From positions 1 through 64,000 of the forward strand of contig NZ_LNQC01000044.1 in the NCBI RefSeq assembly GCF_001651855.1: a stretch of DNA of 64,000 bases, given 5' to 3'. Position 1 is the stretch's first letter. Every line of letters starts with the position of its first letter. Positions 36,955 to 44,423 of the stretch are shown piece by piece. Source of the DNA: Sinorhizobium americanum (GTDB taxonomy: Bacteria > Pseudomonadota > Alphaproteobacteria > Rhizobiales > Rhizobiaceae). Under the pieces are notes generated by a model. The model saw only the letters and a list, made by a program, of their open reading frames with translations. It was not told where the DNA came from and did not search any database. The translations under genes and the position numbers were made by a program.

Positions 36955-38247
36955 GTGCTTTGGGATATTGGCCACCGCCAAGCGCGGCGATATGAACGAA
37001 CGAGTGGGGACCAGCGCTCGGAGTTCGAACGCGACCGTGATCGCCTGCTTTACTCCTCTGCGTTTCATCGATTAGCCGGGATCACGCAAATTGTTCGCGC
37101 CGGTGAAGCGAACGTTTTTCACACCCGTCAACAACACACCATCAAGGTGGCGCAAGTGGGCCGCCGCCTAGCCCAATTGCTGCAAAAAGAGCAGCCTGAA
37201 GAGGCTGAGTTTCGAGGACTTGATCCCGAGGTTGTTGAGGCCGCTTGTATCGCTCATGATCTTGGGCACCCGCCGTTTGGCCACGTCGGGGAGCACACGC
37301 TCAACGAACTTGTCCTCAAAAACGATGACGACGGCTTTGAAGGCAACGCTCAGTCGTTTCGTATCATGACCAAGCTAGCCGTCCGCTTTGCCGACGCCGA
37401 CGGACTTGATATGACACGCGCAACCCTCGCAGCGTGTCTAAAATACCCGTGGTATCGGGCCAAAACGGGTAAGGGGGCAAAGAAGTGGTCGGTCTATCGG
37501 TCCGAGAGGGTGGACTTTGAATTCGCCCGCGAACGTCACGAGCACAACGAAAAGACGCTCGAAGCTGAATTGATGGACTGGGCGGATGATGTCGCTTATT
37601 CGGTTCATGATTTAGAGGACTTCCATCGGTGCAATGCATTGCCGTGGCGCAAGGTATTCGCAGAAAAAGATCGGATTATAGGTCACGCTCTTGGCGCCGG
37701 TGCCGGAGACCTGAAAGCCAAAGAACGTGTCACTGCGGCGTACGATCGCTTGAGAGAATTCCTGGAAGGCACGTATTCCGAGTTGTTGTCCGAGCCTTAC
37801 GAGGGTGCGCGGGAGCAACGCGAGCAACTCCGGCGAATGACATCTCAACTCATCGGAACTTACATACAAGCGGTGCGTATTAATACTGACCGGTCATCGA
37901 ACGTTGCAGTTGAGTTCGATCCGGATCGCGTAGACGAAGTCAAAATACTGAAACAGATCACTCGTGATTACATCATTGGAAGCCCGACCTTGGCTGCCCA
38001 GCAGTACGGACAGAAGAAGATAATACGTGATCTGTTTGACGCTTTGACTTCAAATCCTGACAGTTCAACTGGGTATCCCACTTTCTTGCCTGTTAGGCTT
38101 CGCTATCTTCGGCCCATGGCGGGAACAAGCCCCGCACGGTTCGTCGCTGATTGTATCGCGAGCCTGTCTGAGGCAGAAGCAATAGCGCTTCATTCACGCT
38201 TGACCGGTTCCGTGACGGGTTCGGTGCTGGACCCGATTGTGCGGTAG
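36955..38247 (+). CDS. Deoxyguanosinetriphosphate triphosphohydrolase-like HD protein
   Basis: 430 residues from GTG 36955. The HD-domain metal site is clear: the His in TRQQHTIKVAQ, AHDLGHPPFGHVGE (HD pair) and DWADDVAYSVHD (Asp). RDRDRLLYSSAFHRLAGITQI is the dGTPase N-terminus. These enzymes hydrolyse dGTP to deoxyguanosine and triphosphate. A host dgt gene is housekeeping, but a copy in a mobile element next to defence genes fits the known anti-phage dGTPases, which deplete dNTPs on infection. The activity itself is not shown here. Confidence 0.9.
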   Translation: MLWDIGHRQARRYERTSGDQRSEFERDRDRLLYSSAFHRLAGITQIVRAGEANVFHTRQQHTIKVAQVGRRLAQLLQKEQPEEAEFRGLDPEVVEAACIAHDLGHPPFGHVGEHTLNELVLKNDDDGFEGNAQSFRIMTKLAVRFADADGLDMTRATLAACLKYPWYRAKTGKGAKKWSVYRSERVDFEFARERHEHNEKTLEAELMDWADDVAYSVHDLEDFHRCNALPWRKVFAEKDRIIGHALGAGAGDLKAKERVTAAYDRLREFLEGTYSELLSEPYEGAREQREQLRRMTSQLIGTYIQAVRINTDRSSNVAVEFDPDRVDEVKILKQITRDYIIGSPTLAAQQYGQKKIIRDLFDALTSNPDSSTGYPTFLPVRLRYLRPMAGTSPARFVADCIASLSEAEAIALHSRLTGSVTGSVLDPIVR

Positions 38248-38259
38248 TCAAGTCGCACC

Positions 38260-38709
38260 CTAAAGCTGCCCAGGCTTTACACGGACGCTCAGGACCGTGC
38301 GCGTGGTCGGATCATAATCACATTCGTATGTGTGAATACTCCACGCTCCAAAGCCATTCTGAAATTTGATCTTGTCGCCCACGTAAGTGACTGTCTTCTG
38401 ACTTTGATTAAGCCACAGCGCTCGGGGCAGTTTGGGTTCCGCCCAACTGTCCGTCCATTCAAAGTTGTTTTTTGCCAGACGCTGGATGGGTTCCTGGCAG
38501 TCGCTACCGGCTCGGATTTGCCATTTACTAGCCCAGCAGTCCAAGTTTGCTGCACACTCAGCTTCCTCTCTTTCGATCGCGACCGCGGCCGACGGCTTGT
38601 CGGCCGGGCTGTGGTCTTTCTCCGAGGAGAAATACCAGTAAGCCCCGGCCAGAAGTATCGCCCCCCACGCAAGGTTCTCGGCAGCGTAGTTTTTCTTTTC
38701 CATCATCAC
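38260..38709 (-). CDS. Membrane-anchored hypothetical protein
   Basis: 149 residues (147 if a later Met is used). One N-terminal hydrophobic segment (LAWGAILLAGAYWYFSS, about 13-29) anchors a soluble domain with three Cys (ECAANLDCW and SDCQEP) and a later YECDYD, suggesting a disulphide-bearing extracytoplasmic domain. Unrecognised family. It converges on the dGTPase gene with 12 bp between stops. Such single-anchor proteins occur in phages and satellites, but I cannot assign a role. Confidence 0.6.
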   Translation of the reverse strand: MMMEKKNYAAENLAWGAILLAGAYWYFSSEKDHSPADKPSAAVAIEREEAECAANLDCWASKWQIRAGSDCQEPIQRLAKNNFEWTDSWAEPKLPRALWLNQSQKTVTYVGDKIKFQNGFGAWSIHTYECDYDPTTRTVLSVRVKPGQL

Positions 38710-38795
38710 CCCTCAGCCACATGCAACTCCTAGATAGCGAAATCCTGTGGCTATCGCCAGTGGGTTAATGGGCTTAGGGCCGCTTCATTGCGCGA

Positions 38796-39059
38796 ATGAA
38801 CGGTCGCGCGCTTCTCGCCTGGAATTTACGTCGGATCAGAGTGTCGAAGGGGCTTTCCCAGGAAAAGCTTGCCGCTGACGCAGGTGTGGACCGCGCCTAT
38901 TTTGCAAAGCTTGAGCGTGAAGCCGCGAACGCCGGAGTTGATGTCCTCGACAAACTCGCGCGAGCACTTTCAGTGGAATTGTCGGAGTTTTTCGTGAGGC
39001 CGCCGGAAGGGGCTGCGCCTCCGACTACTTTGCCGGGGGGGCGGAAGAAAGCGAGTTAG
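38796..39059 (+). CDS. XRE-family HTH regulator
   Basis: 87 residues. LAWNLRRIRVSKGLSQEKLAADAGVDRAYFAKLEREA is a standard XRE helix-turn-helix, followed by LDKLARALSVELSEFF and a short basic tail. It converges on the terminase genes by 5 bp between ends and faces away from the membrane protein. It is the best candidate for a repressor-type regulator of the element. No clear ribosome site precedes ATG 38796, so the start is uncertain by a few codons. Confidence 0.82.
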   Translation: MNGRALLAWNLRRIRVSKGLSQEKLAADAGVDRAYFAKLEREAANAGVDVLDKLARALSVELSEFFVRPPEGAAPPTTLPGGRKKAS

Positions 39060-39064
39060 CTTTC

Positions 39065-39793
39065 TCATGATGAGGCGGTGAGGGATGCCCCGCCCGCCCG
39101 CTCAGCGCGCCAAACCGCAAGCGCGAGGGCAAGCACCAAATCATCGTGCTCGCCATCCCGCCATACTCCATAGCTGTCGTGTCCAGCGGCGGAAAGCTTC
39201 CGACGCATTTCGGACAGTTCGCGCGCGAGGGTTCCCGCATGCTGGAGTTCACTTGAAATCTTAAGGGCGCCTGCCTGGAGCACCACGAGGAGTGTGTTGA
39301 TGAGGTCGCGCTTCGGTACACGCGGGGCGCGGCGCGCGCCGGTGACCTTGTCCCCGCCGTGAATGGTCACTGCAACAGGTTGCAAATCAGCGCTACGAAG
39401 CATGTCCAAGACTGCGCGGCCCACGCCTGTAGCGTCGACAATAAGCTGAGAGGCTCCAGCGAGTGGAGGTCTGGCCATGAGATCGGCTGTCATCTTGACG
39501 AGTTCGGGATAAGGCAGACCCCGAACTCGGTCTAAGTGAGGCACGGCAAGGCCCGCCTCTCCCTTCTCAACCACGGCCAACGCCGTGAAGTCGGCAGCCT
39601 GTCCGAGATCGAGGCCAACAAAATATTTGACGGGGCTCACTTCATCGCGGCGAGAGCGCCACCGGCCTGTATCGGGGTCAACATAAAGACTTCCACGCGG
39701 GCGGCCTTGTGGCACGTCCGCGCGATCGGGCTCATAGATCACCCTTCGGGTGTGGTTCGGATCGGAGAAGTCACGAACAATCCTAAGCGGCAT
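39065..39793 (-). CDS. Terminase large subunit, nuclease domain (split gene)
   Basis: About 242 residues from ATG 39793, which has AGGTGG just upstream. It resembles the RNase H-like nuclease half of phage large terminases: YFVGLDLGQAADFTALAVVE (first acidic strand), IVDATGVGRAV (second Asp) and EHDDLVLALALA (third acidic site). The ATPase half is a separate gene that overlaps it by 11 bp. In most phages the two domains form one protein, so this is either a natural split or an old frameshift. Coordinated translation suggests that the halves can assemble. Confidence 0.75.
   Translation of the reverse strand: MPLRIVRDFSDPNHTRRVIYEPDRADVPQGRPRGSLYVDPDTGRWRSRRDEVSPVKYFVGLDLGQAADFTALAVVEKGEAGLAVPHLDRVRGLPYPELVKMTADLMARPPLAGASQLIVDATGVGRAVLDMLRSADLQPVAVTIHGGDKVTGARRAPRVPKRDLINTLLVVLQAGALKISSELQHAGTLARELSEMRRKLSAAGHDSYGVWRDGEHDDLVLALALAVWRAERAGGASLTASS
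39371..39384. repeat. Island palindrome copy 3
   Basis: TGCAAC-AG-GTTGCA inside the terminase nuclease gene. It is the first copy to the right of the defence block. Confidence 0.85.
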
Positions 39794-40556
39794 GGTGTCC
39801 ACCTAAATGCAGCGGCGAAGGGAAAAGTGGCGCCACCTCTCGCGAGATCGCCCGAGCAATCATGTCGGTGGGGAAGAGCTGCTCGTCGGTGTCGACAAAC
39901 TCGCAGAGGTACTCTTGCCGATAACGCCACTCAGGTTTGGCAGCCCGTTCCAGAGCGAGGAACTCGGGGGTGATGCGTGGGCTTTCCAGCGCGGTCACCC
40001 GAGTGCGCGACCACGCGAGATCATTCCCGGCCCACGCATCATAGAACCATCCGCGCCGCCCGTTCGGTGTCGTCATGGCTATGAGGCGGCCACCGGCAGC
40101 AAGCATCGGGGTCACCGCATGGAAAAGCTCGTCCTCAATCCAAGCCGCCTCATCGAGAATGACGAGCCTGGGACCGGAAAAGCCGCGCACCGTGGTCGGA
40201 TTGCCGGAAAGGGAGACGATGCGAGAGCCGTTCGGCAACTCGATGCGCTGGGCGCTTTCTGCCTCAGGATTAGTGTCGGCAGCCTCCCGGTGAAAAGCGC
40301 ATACTTTACGGAATAGCTCGCGGCTCTGTTGCTGAGACGGTGCTAGGAGAAGAACGAGGCTGCCGGGCAGATAAATCGCGGCGTGTGAAGCGAGCGCTCC
40401 CGTCACCGTGCTCTTCCCGAGTTGGCGGGAACTTAGCAGAAGGGTTCTCGCGGACGTCGAGCGCAGAAATGCGCGCTGCCAGGGGTCCGGCGGGTAGCCC
40501 GCTTCCGTCATGAACAGAGCTGGGTCGAGCGCCATCGAGAGATCGCGGGAGATCAT
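39783..40556 (-). CDS. Terminase large subunit, ATPase domain
   Basis: 257 residues. This is the packaging ATPase half: SSRQLGKST (deviant Walker A of terminases), LAPSQQQSRELF, then LVILDEAAWIEDELF (Walker B with catalytic Glu) and IAMTTPNGRRGWFYDAW (coupling motif). It ends at LHLGGHHAA just where a full terminase would continue into the nuclease. It starts inside the stop codon of the small-subunit-like gene (ATGA) and overlaps the nuclease gene. The three genes form a translationally coupled packaging module. Confidence 0.85.
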   Translation of the reverse strand: MISRDLSMALDPALFMTEAGYPPDPWQRAFLRSTSARTLLLSSRQLGKSTVTGALASHAAIYLPGSLVLLLAPSQQQSRELFRKVCAFHREAADTNPEAESAQRIELPNGSRIVSLSGNPTTVRGFSGPRLVILDEAAWIEDELFHAVTPMLAAGGRLIAMTTPNGRRGWFYDAWAGNDLAWSRTRVTALESPRITPEFLALERAAKPEWRYRQEYLCEFVDTDEQLFPTDMIARAISREVAPLFPSPLHLGGHHAA

Positions 40557-41278
40557 TGCGGTTCTCCCGCCTCAGCCAACGCTTCAGCAACGGCGATACG
40601 CGCCTCTGGAAAGGGCTCCAGCGCTACCATGACAGTGGAACGGAGGCGAGCCCACTCGGGCGACAGCTGGAGCGGTGGCGATGCTGCGTCGTTGCCGTTG
40701 CGCGGCATGAGGCGGGCGAGCCTGTCGAGTACGTTCACGGCAGCTCGGTTTGCGTCCAGAGCCAGCTTCGCGTCACCTGATGCGGAGGCGCTCCGCAAGA
40801 TGGTGACTGCGCTGTCCCTCAGCTCACACGCTAAGGCGTACGGGTCTAGCGGTGCGACAGAGAGGTGCTCGGTGGCCGGTATCGTCTCGTTTGACTGTGC
40901 TACGCTCCCTTGCTCTTCCCCGGAGGAAGGGAGAGGGTTGGCTCGAAGGGGGCCCGCCTCTCCGAGCTGAAGCGCGCGCCTTACAGCTTGCAAGTGCGAG
41001 AATGATGCCTCATCCCCTGCAACGGGTTGCAATTCGAGCAGCGTGTTGGGCGGGGGGGCATTCGGTGTTGCCGGTGTAGCTGGAAACTGGGCCGCGAAAT
41101 GGTGCGCCTGGGCTGAAGCCCTTAGACTTGCCGAAAGATGGTTATGAGCGTGCCGGTGAAGGGCTGCCGGTCTCAGGCCGAAGTCAGCCGCAACGGCTCT
41201 AAGTGAACGGCCCGAGACGAGCTGTGCTTCGATCGCTGTCCTTTGGGGGTGTTCGCAGCACACACATACTCGGGCCAT
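40553..41278 (-). CDS. Terminase small subunit-like protein
   Basis: 241 residues. The N-terminus has a Cys/His cluster (CVCCEHPQR) and a helix-turn-helix-like stretch, SLRAVAADFGLRPAALHRHAHNH, suited to DNA binding. The rest is alpha-helical with Pro-rich linkers. Position just upstream of the terminase ATPase with an ATGA overlap is the usual place for the small subunit, which selects the DNA to be packaged. Identification is mainly positional. An island palindrome (41018-41031) lies inside it. Confidence 0.55.
   Translation of the reverse strand: MARVCVCCEHPQRTAIEAQLVSGRSLRAVAADFGLRPAALHRHAHNHLSASLRASAQAHHFAAQFPATPATPNAPPPNTLLELQPVAGDEASFSHLQAVRRALQLGEAGPLRANPLPSSGEEQGSVAQSNETIPATEHLSVAPLDPYALACELRDSAVTILRSASASGDAKLALDANRAAVNVLDRLARLMPRNGNDAASPPLQLSPEWARLRSTVMVALEPFPEARIAVAEALAEAGEPQ
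41018..41031. repeat. Island palindrome copy 4
   Basis: TGCAAC-GG-GTTGCA inside the small-terminase-like gene. Confidence 0.85.
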
Positions 41279-41375
41279 CTCAATTCATTCCTTCGCGTGT
41301 CTCGTTTCTTCTTCTAGTCCGCCGTCTCGATTGTCTCGTTTGCAGCGGTATTGCGCTGGTGGCCTGTCTCGATTG

Positions 41376-41792
41376 CTAGGAATTAATGGCGGTCGTGGGA
41401 GCAATCTGCTCGGCCGGGACGGTGAGTGTGTCTCGGAGGATCAGCAGGGTGGAGAGGCGCACGCTGTCCTGGGTGAACTTCTGGCAGGCTGCCTCCAGTA
41501 CTTCCTTTCTGCCCACGGAGCGGTCCTCCGCCTTGTCACTCATGAGGCGAGCAATCGTGGCAAGACCGGCGCGCACCATCTCGGTGGTGAAGTTGACTTG
41601 CTCGTCCAGGTCTTCGATCACGCATTCCAGCTCGGGCGGGATGGCGCCGGCATTAGGGCTGCGGAAAAGTTCGATTGCAGTCAGGGACAGGAGGAACTCC
41701 GGCGATGACTGCATTAGATCGCGAAGTGACACCAGAGCGAAGGGCTCGGGATTGGTGATCGCTTCGGCAGTTTCAGCAAAATAGGGGCTCAT
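41376..41792 (-). CDS. Hypothetical protein
   Basis: 138 residues, mostly helical (LSLTAIELFRSPNAGAIPPELECVIEDLDEQV, then TEMVRAGLATIARLM). No recognised family. It lies upstream of the terminase module on the same strand, 97 bp away, and may belong to the same transcript. A GTG or Met start slightly downstream is possible. An opposite-strand frame of similar length has worse composition. Confidence 0.55.
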   Translation of the reverse strand: MSPYFAETAEAITNPEPFALVSLRDLMQSSPEFLLSLTAIELFRSPNAGAIPPELECVIEDLDEQVNFTTEMVRAGLATIARLMSDKAEDRSVGRKEVLEAACQKFTQDSVRLSTLLILRDTLTVPAEQIAPTTAINS

Positions 41793-41986
41793 TCGTGATC
41801 CTGTACGGTCCTGGTGGAGATTGGTTATTTCAAATGCCGGTGACGGGCTGGGCTCGATCTGGACGCCTTAATCACCGGCTTCGATGGAAGAGTGCGGTGC
41901 CGGTCTGACGAAGAGGGCGAAGGTAACCCACCGGCACCGCGTCATTCCTGCCCGGCGAGATACTTCCAGGCAGGGACGGGGAGAGG
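41793..41986. other. Intergenic region
   Basis: 194 bp between two leftward hypothetical genes. No gene, repeat or terminator with a T-run was recognised. Confidence 0.4.
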
Positions 41987-42490
41987 TTAAGGGAGACGCG
42001 GATAGAAGCCGCGATATCCGCTGCCGTTGTCATGGAAGACTATGAGGCCGCGCCGCTCCAGTTCGGAGCGGGCCTCGATTGCCTCACCCTCCGAAATTTG
42101 GAGCGCTGACTTCACCGAGAAGCTCGACAGGTCAAGGAGTTGCGCACCGCGATATACCTCATCGGCCTTGATGACCAGGTTAAGGAGGGAGGCTGCATCT
42201 GCCGAAAGACTGCCAACGAGCGGCTTCACTTTGGGGTGGAAGTTCGCCGGAGAGCTTGCCTCGACTTTCTCAGCCGGAGCGCTTTGCGGAACGAAAAGCA
42301 TCTGTCCAATACCGTTGGAGGAGTGGGTAACGGCCTCCAACGCGTGCGTTGCGGAGGAACGATTAAACGCAGCAAGCGCGGCATCGAGGGACTTTACCTT
42401 CGCGACGCGCTCACGATGCTCCAGTTCGGAGCGGGAGAGCAAATTTTCCGCCTTCTTGGTTGAGCTTTCGGGAACGAGGGGAGCAGCCAT
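41987..42490 (-). CDS. Hypothetical protein, possible winged-helix C-terminus
   Basis: 167 residues. The N-terminus is charged and probably helical (RSELEHRERVAKVKSLDAALAAF). The C-terminus, SLLNLVIKADEVYRGAQLLDLSSFSVKSALQISEGEAIEARSELERRGLIVFHDNG, has the helix-helix-wing pattern of a winged-helix domain that could bind DNA. It follows the RHH gene by 42 bp on the same strand, so both may be regulatory. Not a recognised family. Confidence 0.55.
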   Translation of the reverse strand: MAAPLVPESSTKKAENLLSRSELEHRERVAKVKSLDAALAAFNRSSATHALEAVTHSSNGIGQMLFVPQSAPAEKVEASSPANFHPKVKPLVGSLSADAASLLNLVIKADEVYRGAQLLDLSSFSVKSALQISEGEAIEARSELERRGLIVFHDNGSGYRGFYPRLP

Positions 42491-42532
42491 TGTGTCACGT
42501 CCTTTTGAATACGGGTGGGGACCGGGGTAGGG

Positions 42533-42763
42533 CTACGCCGATGCAACGGGTTGCACTGACCGGGCGCGTTTTCGGATATTCGGGTGAACTTCCTGAGAGT
42601 TGTTAATGTCCACCAGGAAGCGTCGAATGGCACACTTCACGACGTCGCTACGATTGGCGAAGTACCCTGGATCGCCCGGTTGGCCTTTGCCGACAACGGC
42701 ATCCACTTCTTCCGCAAATGCCGCATCGACATGTACGCCGATCAACTTTGTTTCCGTCTTCAT
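42533..42763 (-). CDS. Ribbon-helix-helix protein
   Basis: 76 residues. MKTETKLIGVHVDAAFAEEVDAVV is the beta-strand plus first helix and FANRSDVVKCAIRRFLVD the second helix of a ribbon-helix-helix DNA-binding fold; the strand residues would contact the major groove. The C-terminus (RKRARSV) is basic. It is divergent from the right-end reverse transcriptase gene, and a TTGTA-N7-TACAA dyad lies 43 bp upstream of its start, suggesting autoregulation and control of that gene. The 3' end overlaps an island palindrome. Confidence 0.75.
   Translation of the reverse strand: MKTETKLIGVHVDAAFAEEVDAVVGKGQPGDPGYFANRSDVVKCAIRRFLVDINNSQEVHPNIRKRARSVQPVASA
42542..42555. repeat. Island palindrome copy 5
   Basis: TGCAAC-GG-GTTGCA in the last codons of the RHH gene. 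Confidence 0.85.
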
Positions 42764-42805
42764 CTTTGGCTCCTCAACGTCGCGATGATTATCGAGATAT
42801 AGTAA

Positions 42806-42822
42806 TTGTAAAATAAATACAA
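42806..42822. promoter_or_regulatory. Candidate RHH operator
   Basis: TTGTA-AAATAAA-TACAA, a 17-bp AT-rich dyad in the 239-bp gap between the divergent RHH and RT-2 genes. It is placed where an autorepressor site would be. Low-complexity AT composition makes a chance dyad possible. Confidence 0.3.
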
Positions 42823-43002
42823 GATATGTTTACGGTAATCTTTAATACACCCCTATGTATGACTGTTTGTCAAAAGATATTATGCGGCAACGGAAAAATT
42901 ATAGCTTGCTACAGTGGGTAATATTGGATTACTTCTCTGCAAAGTATACTTGCAACAGATTTTACAGGCGTCGCGTTCGGTCGCCGTTAAGGAAAGTTTC
43001 GT

Positions 43003-44298
43003 ATGGCCTTCGTCACTGACAATGGGACCGGGTTGCTGACCTGCGGGGATAGTGCAGTGGTTGACGCACGACAGAGGCATGCGGACCGGAAAAGGGTGGA
43101 AGCGGCCGGCGCTCGCGTCAGAAAGCTTCACCGTCAGATCGAAGCTGCACTCATTGCTGGCCAGCGGCGGCGTGCTGCGAAGCTCGCGTACCGCCTACGG
43201 ACGAGTTTCGACCATAAGCTCACTGAACTGGACCGTGCCCATCGTGAGATGGGTCGGCGGAAAAGTCTCGTAGAGCTCAAAACAATTGCTTCTTCCGTAA
43301 GTCTGTCGCAAGAAACGTCCGAGCCCTACAAGGTGAAGCTAGTGCCAAAAGCCTCAAAGCCATGGCAGCGGCGCATAATTTGCGCCTTCGGCCCTGTAGA
43401 GAAGGCGCGCCAGAGAATGCTGGCAAACACGCTTCGCCCGGTAAACAAAGCTTTCTGCGCTTCCGATCAGTTCGGCACGGTGAATGGCGGGAGGCAAGCT
43501 GCCATTAAGCGCATAGAAAGCGTAATGAACGACCCGCGCAAAAAATGGGTCGCTACAGCAGATGTAGCAAATTGCTATTCGTCCATCGATCGGGACATGC
43601 TTGCGAACCTGATTAGGCGCATTGTCCCGGGAAAAGTTCTCAGAAGCGCGGGCTGCGCAGAACGAGAAGACCGCACGCTCATCAGGACGTGGGGTTATGC
43701 ATGCCATGGTGATCTTACGATGCCGATCACTGATATGGGACTGTACGCCTACAGCCGACGGGGAATTACTCCGGGCGGCGCTGCTTCTTCATTCATTGCT
43801 GATCTCGTAATCGGCTATGCGCTGGCAACGATTGTCCTACCCTCAGGTGTGATAATCGTCTTTTACGCTGACGATGTATGCATCCTCGGCGACAGCAAGG
43901 ATGAGGTCGCAGCAGCCACTGAAGCCCTGGGCGCTCACTTTCGTGAGTTACCCGTCGGTCCACTCGCTCTCAAGGCAAAAAGACCCAGAAAGATCGCAGA
44001 CGGTTTTGATTTTATCGGCATGACATTCAGACGTCGGAAGGGATACGAGCGCGTCGTTACCAAAGTCGGCGCTAGAAAGGCTGCTCAGAGGAAACTGCTA
44101 AAGCTAGCCCTCTCTGCTTCGGAGACTGGATGCATACGAGGGCTGAAAACTGCCGTGTACGGTTGGTTGAATGCCAATCGAGCATGGGCTTCATCCCTCT
44201 TGTGGATGCATCACCAATTAAGACAGCTCGGTCAAATTATCGGACGCGTGGCCTTCGGGAACTTGCTGAAGGAGCGCGCCTGCAACGCGTTGCACTGA
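43003..44298 (+). CDS. Reverse transcriptase, unclassified (RT-2)
   Basis: 431 residues from ATG 43003 (AAGGAAAG precedes it). RT motifs: WQRRIICAFGPVEKARQRML, TADVANCYSSIDRDML (Asp near 187), RRGITPGGAASSFIADLVIGYAL in the position of the usual PQGxxxSP, and VFYADDVCILGDSK (YADD, 288-291), then DGFDFIGMTFRRR. It is not similar in detail to RT-1. The first ~110 residues form a charged helical N-terminus; no maturase, endonuclease or fused effector is visible. It lies alone at the right end of the element, divergent from the RHH gene. It could be an Abi/UG-type defence RT or serve the element itself. Confidence 0.82.
   Translation: MAFVTDNGTGLLTCGDSAVVDARQRHADRKRVEAAGARVRKLHRQIEAALIAGQRRRAAKLAYRLRTSFDHKLTELDRAHREMGRRKSLVELKTIASSVSLSQETSEPYKVKLVPKASKPWQRRIICAFGPVEKARQRMLANTLRPVNKAFCASDQFGTVNGGRQAAIKRIESVMNDPRKKWVATADVANCYSSIDRDMLANLIRRIVPGKVLRSAGCAEREDRTLIRTWGYACHGDLTMPITDMGLYAYSRRGITPGGAASSFIADLVIGYALATIVLPSGVIIVFYADDVCILGDSKDEVAAATEALGAHFRELPVGPLALKAKRPRKIADGFDFIGMTFRRRKGYERVVTKVGARKAAQRKLLKLALSASETGCIRGLKTAVYGWLNANRAWASSLLWMHHQLRQLGQIIGRVAFGNLLKERACNALH
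44281..44294. repeat. Island palindrome copy 6
   Basis: TGCAAC-GC-GTTGCA in the last codons of RT-2, about 190 bp from attR. Confidence 0.85.
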
Positions 44299-44405
44299 GC
44301 CGGTCCTCGTTCAGAATTGCAACGAGCTCCTTCCAAGGAGGCAGGATGCCTAAAGATGTCTGATGCGGGTTTGTCTAGCTCCACAGCTTGACCCGCCCAC
44401 GCATC

Positions 44406-44423
44406 TGCTACACATTGCTACAC
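44406..44423 (+). promoter_or_regulatory. Candidate integrase arm sites, right end
   Basis: Two copies of TGCTACAC, 10 bp apart (44406 and 44416), lie about 55-70 bp inside attR. The same word is duplicated at the left end. Together they look like arm-type binding sites. Confidence 0.55.

Noticed and set aside
36955-36960. dGTPase as the host's housekeeping dgt
   Set aside because: It lies well inside the att-bounded element with non-core neighbours, so a mobile copy is more likely; I cannot see whether another dgt exists.
43003-44298. Diversity-generating retroelement around RT-2
   Set aside because: No accessory Avd gene, no template/variable repeat pair and no C-type lectin target gene could be seen nearby.
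44327-44340. CTCCTT-CC-AAGGAG hairpin after RT-2 as a terminator
   Set aside because: The loop is only 2 bases and no T-run follows; it is probably a chance palindrome.
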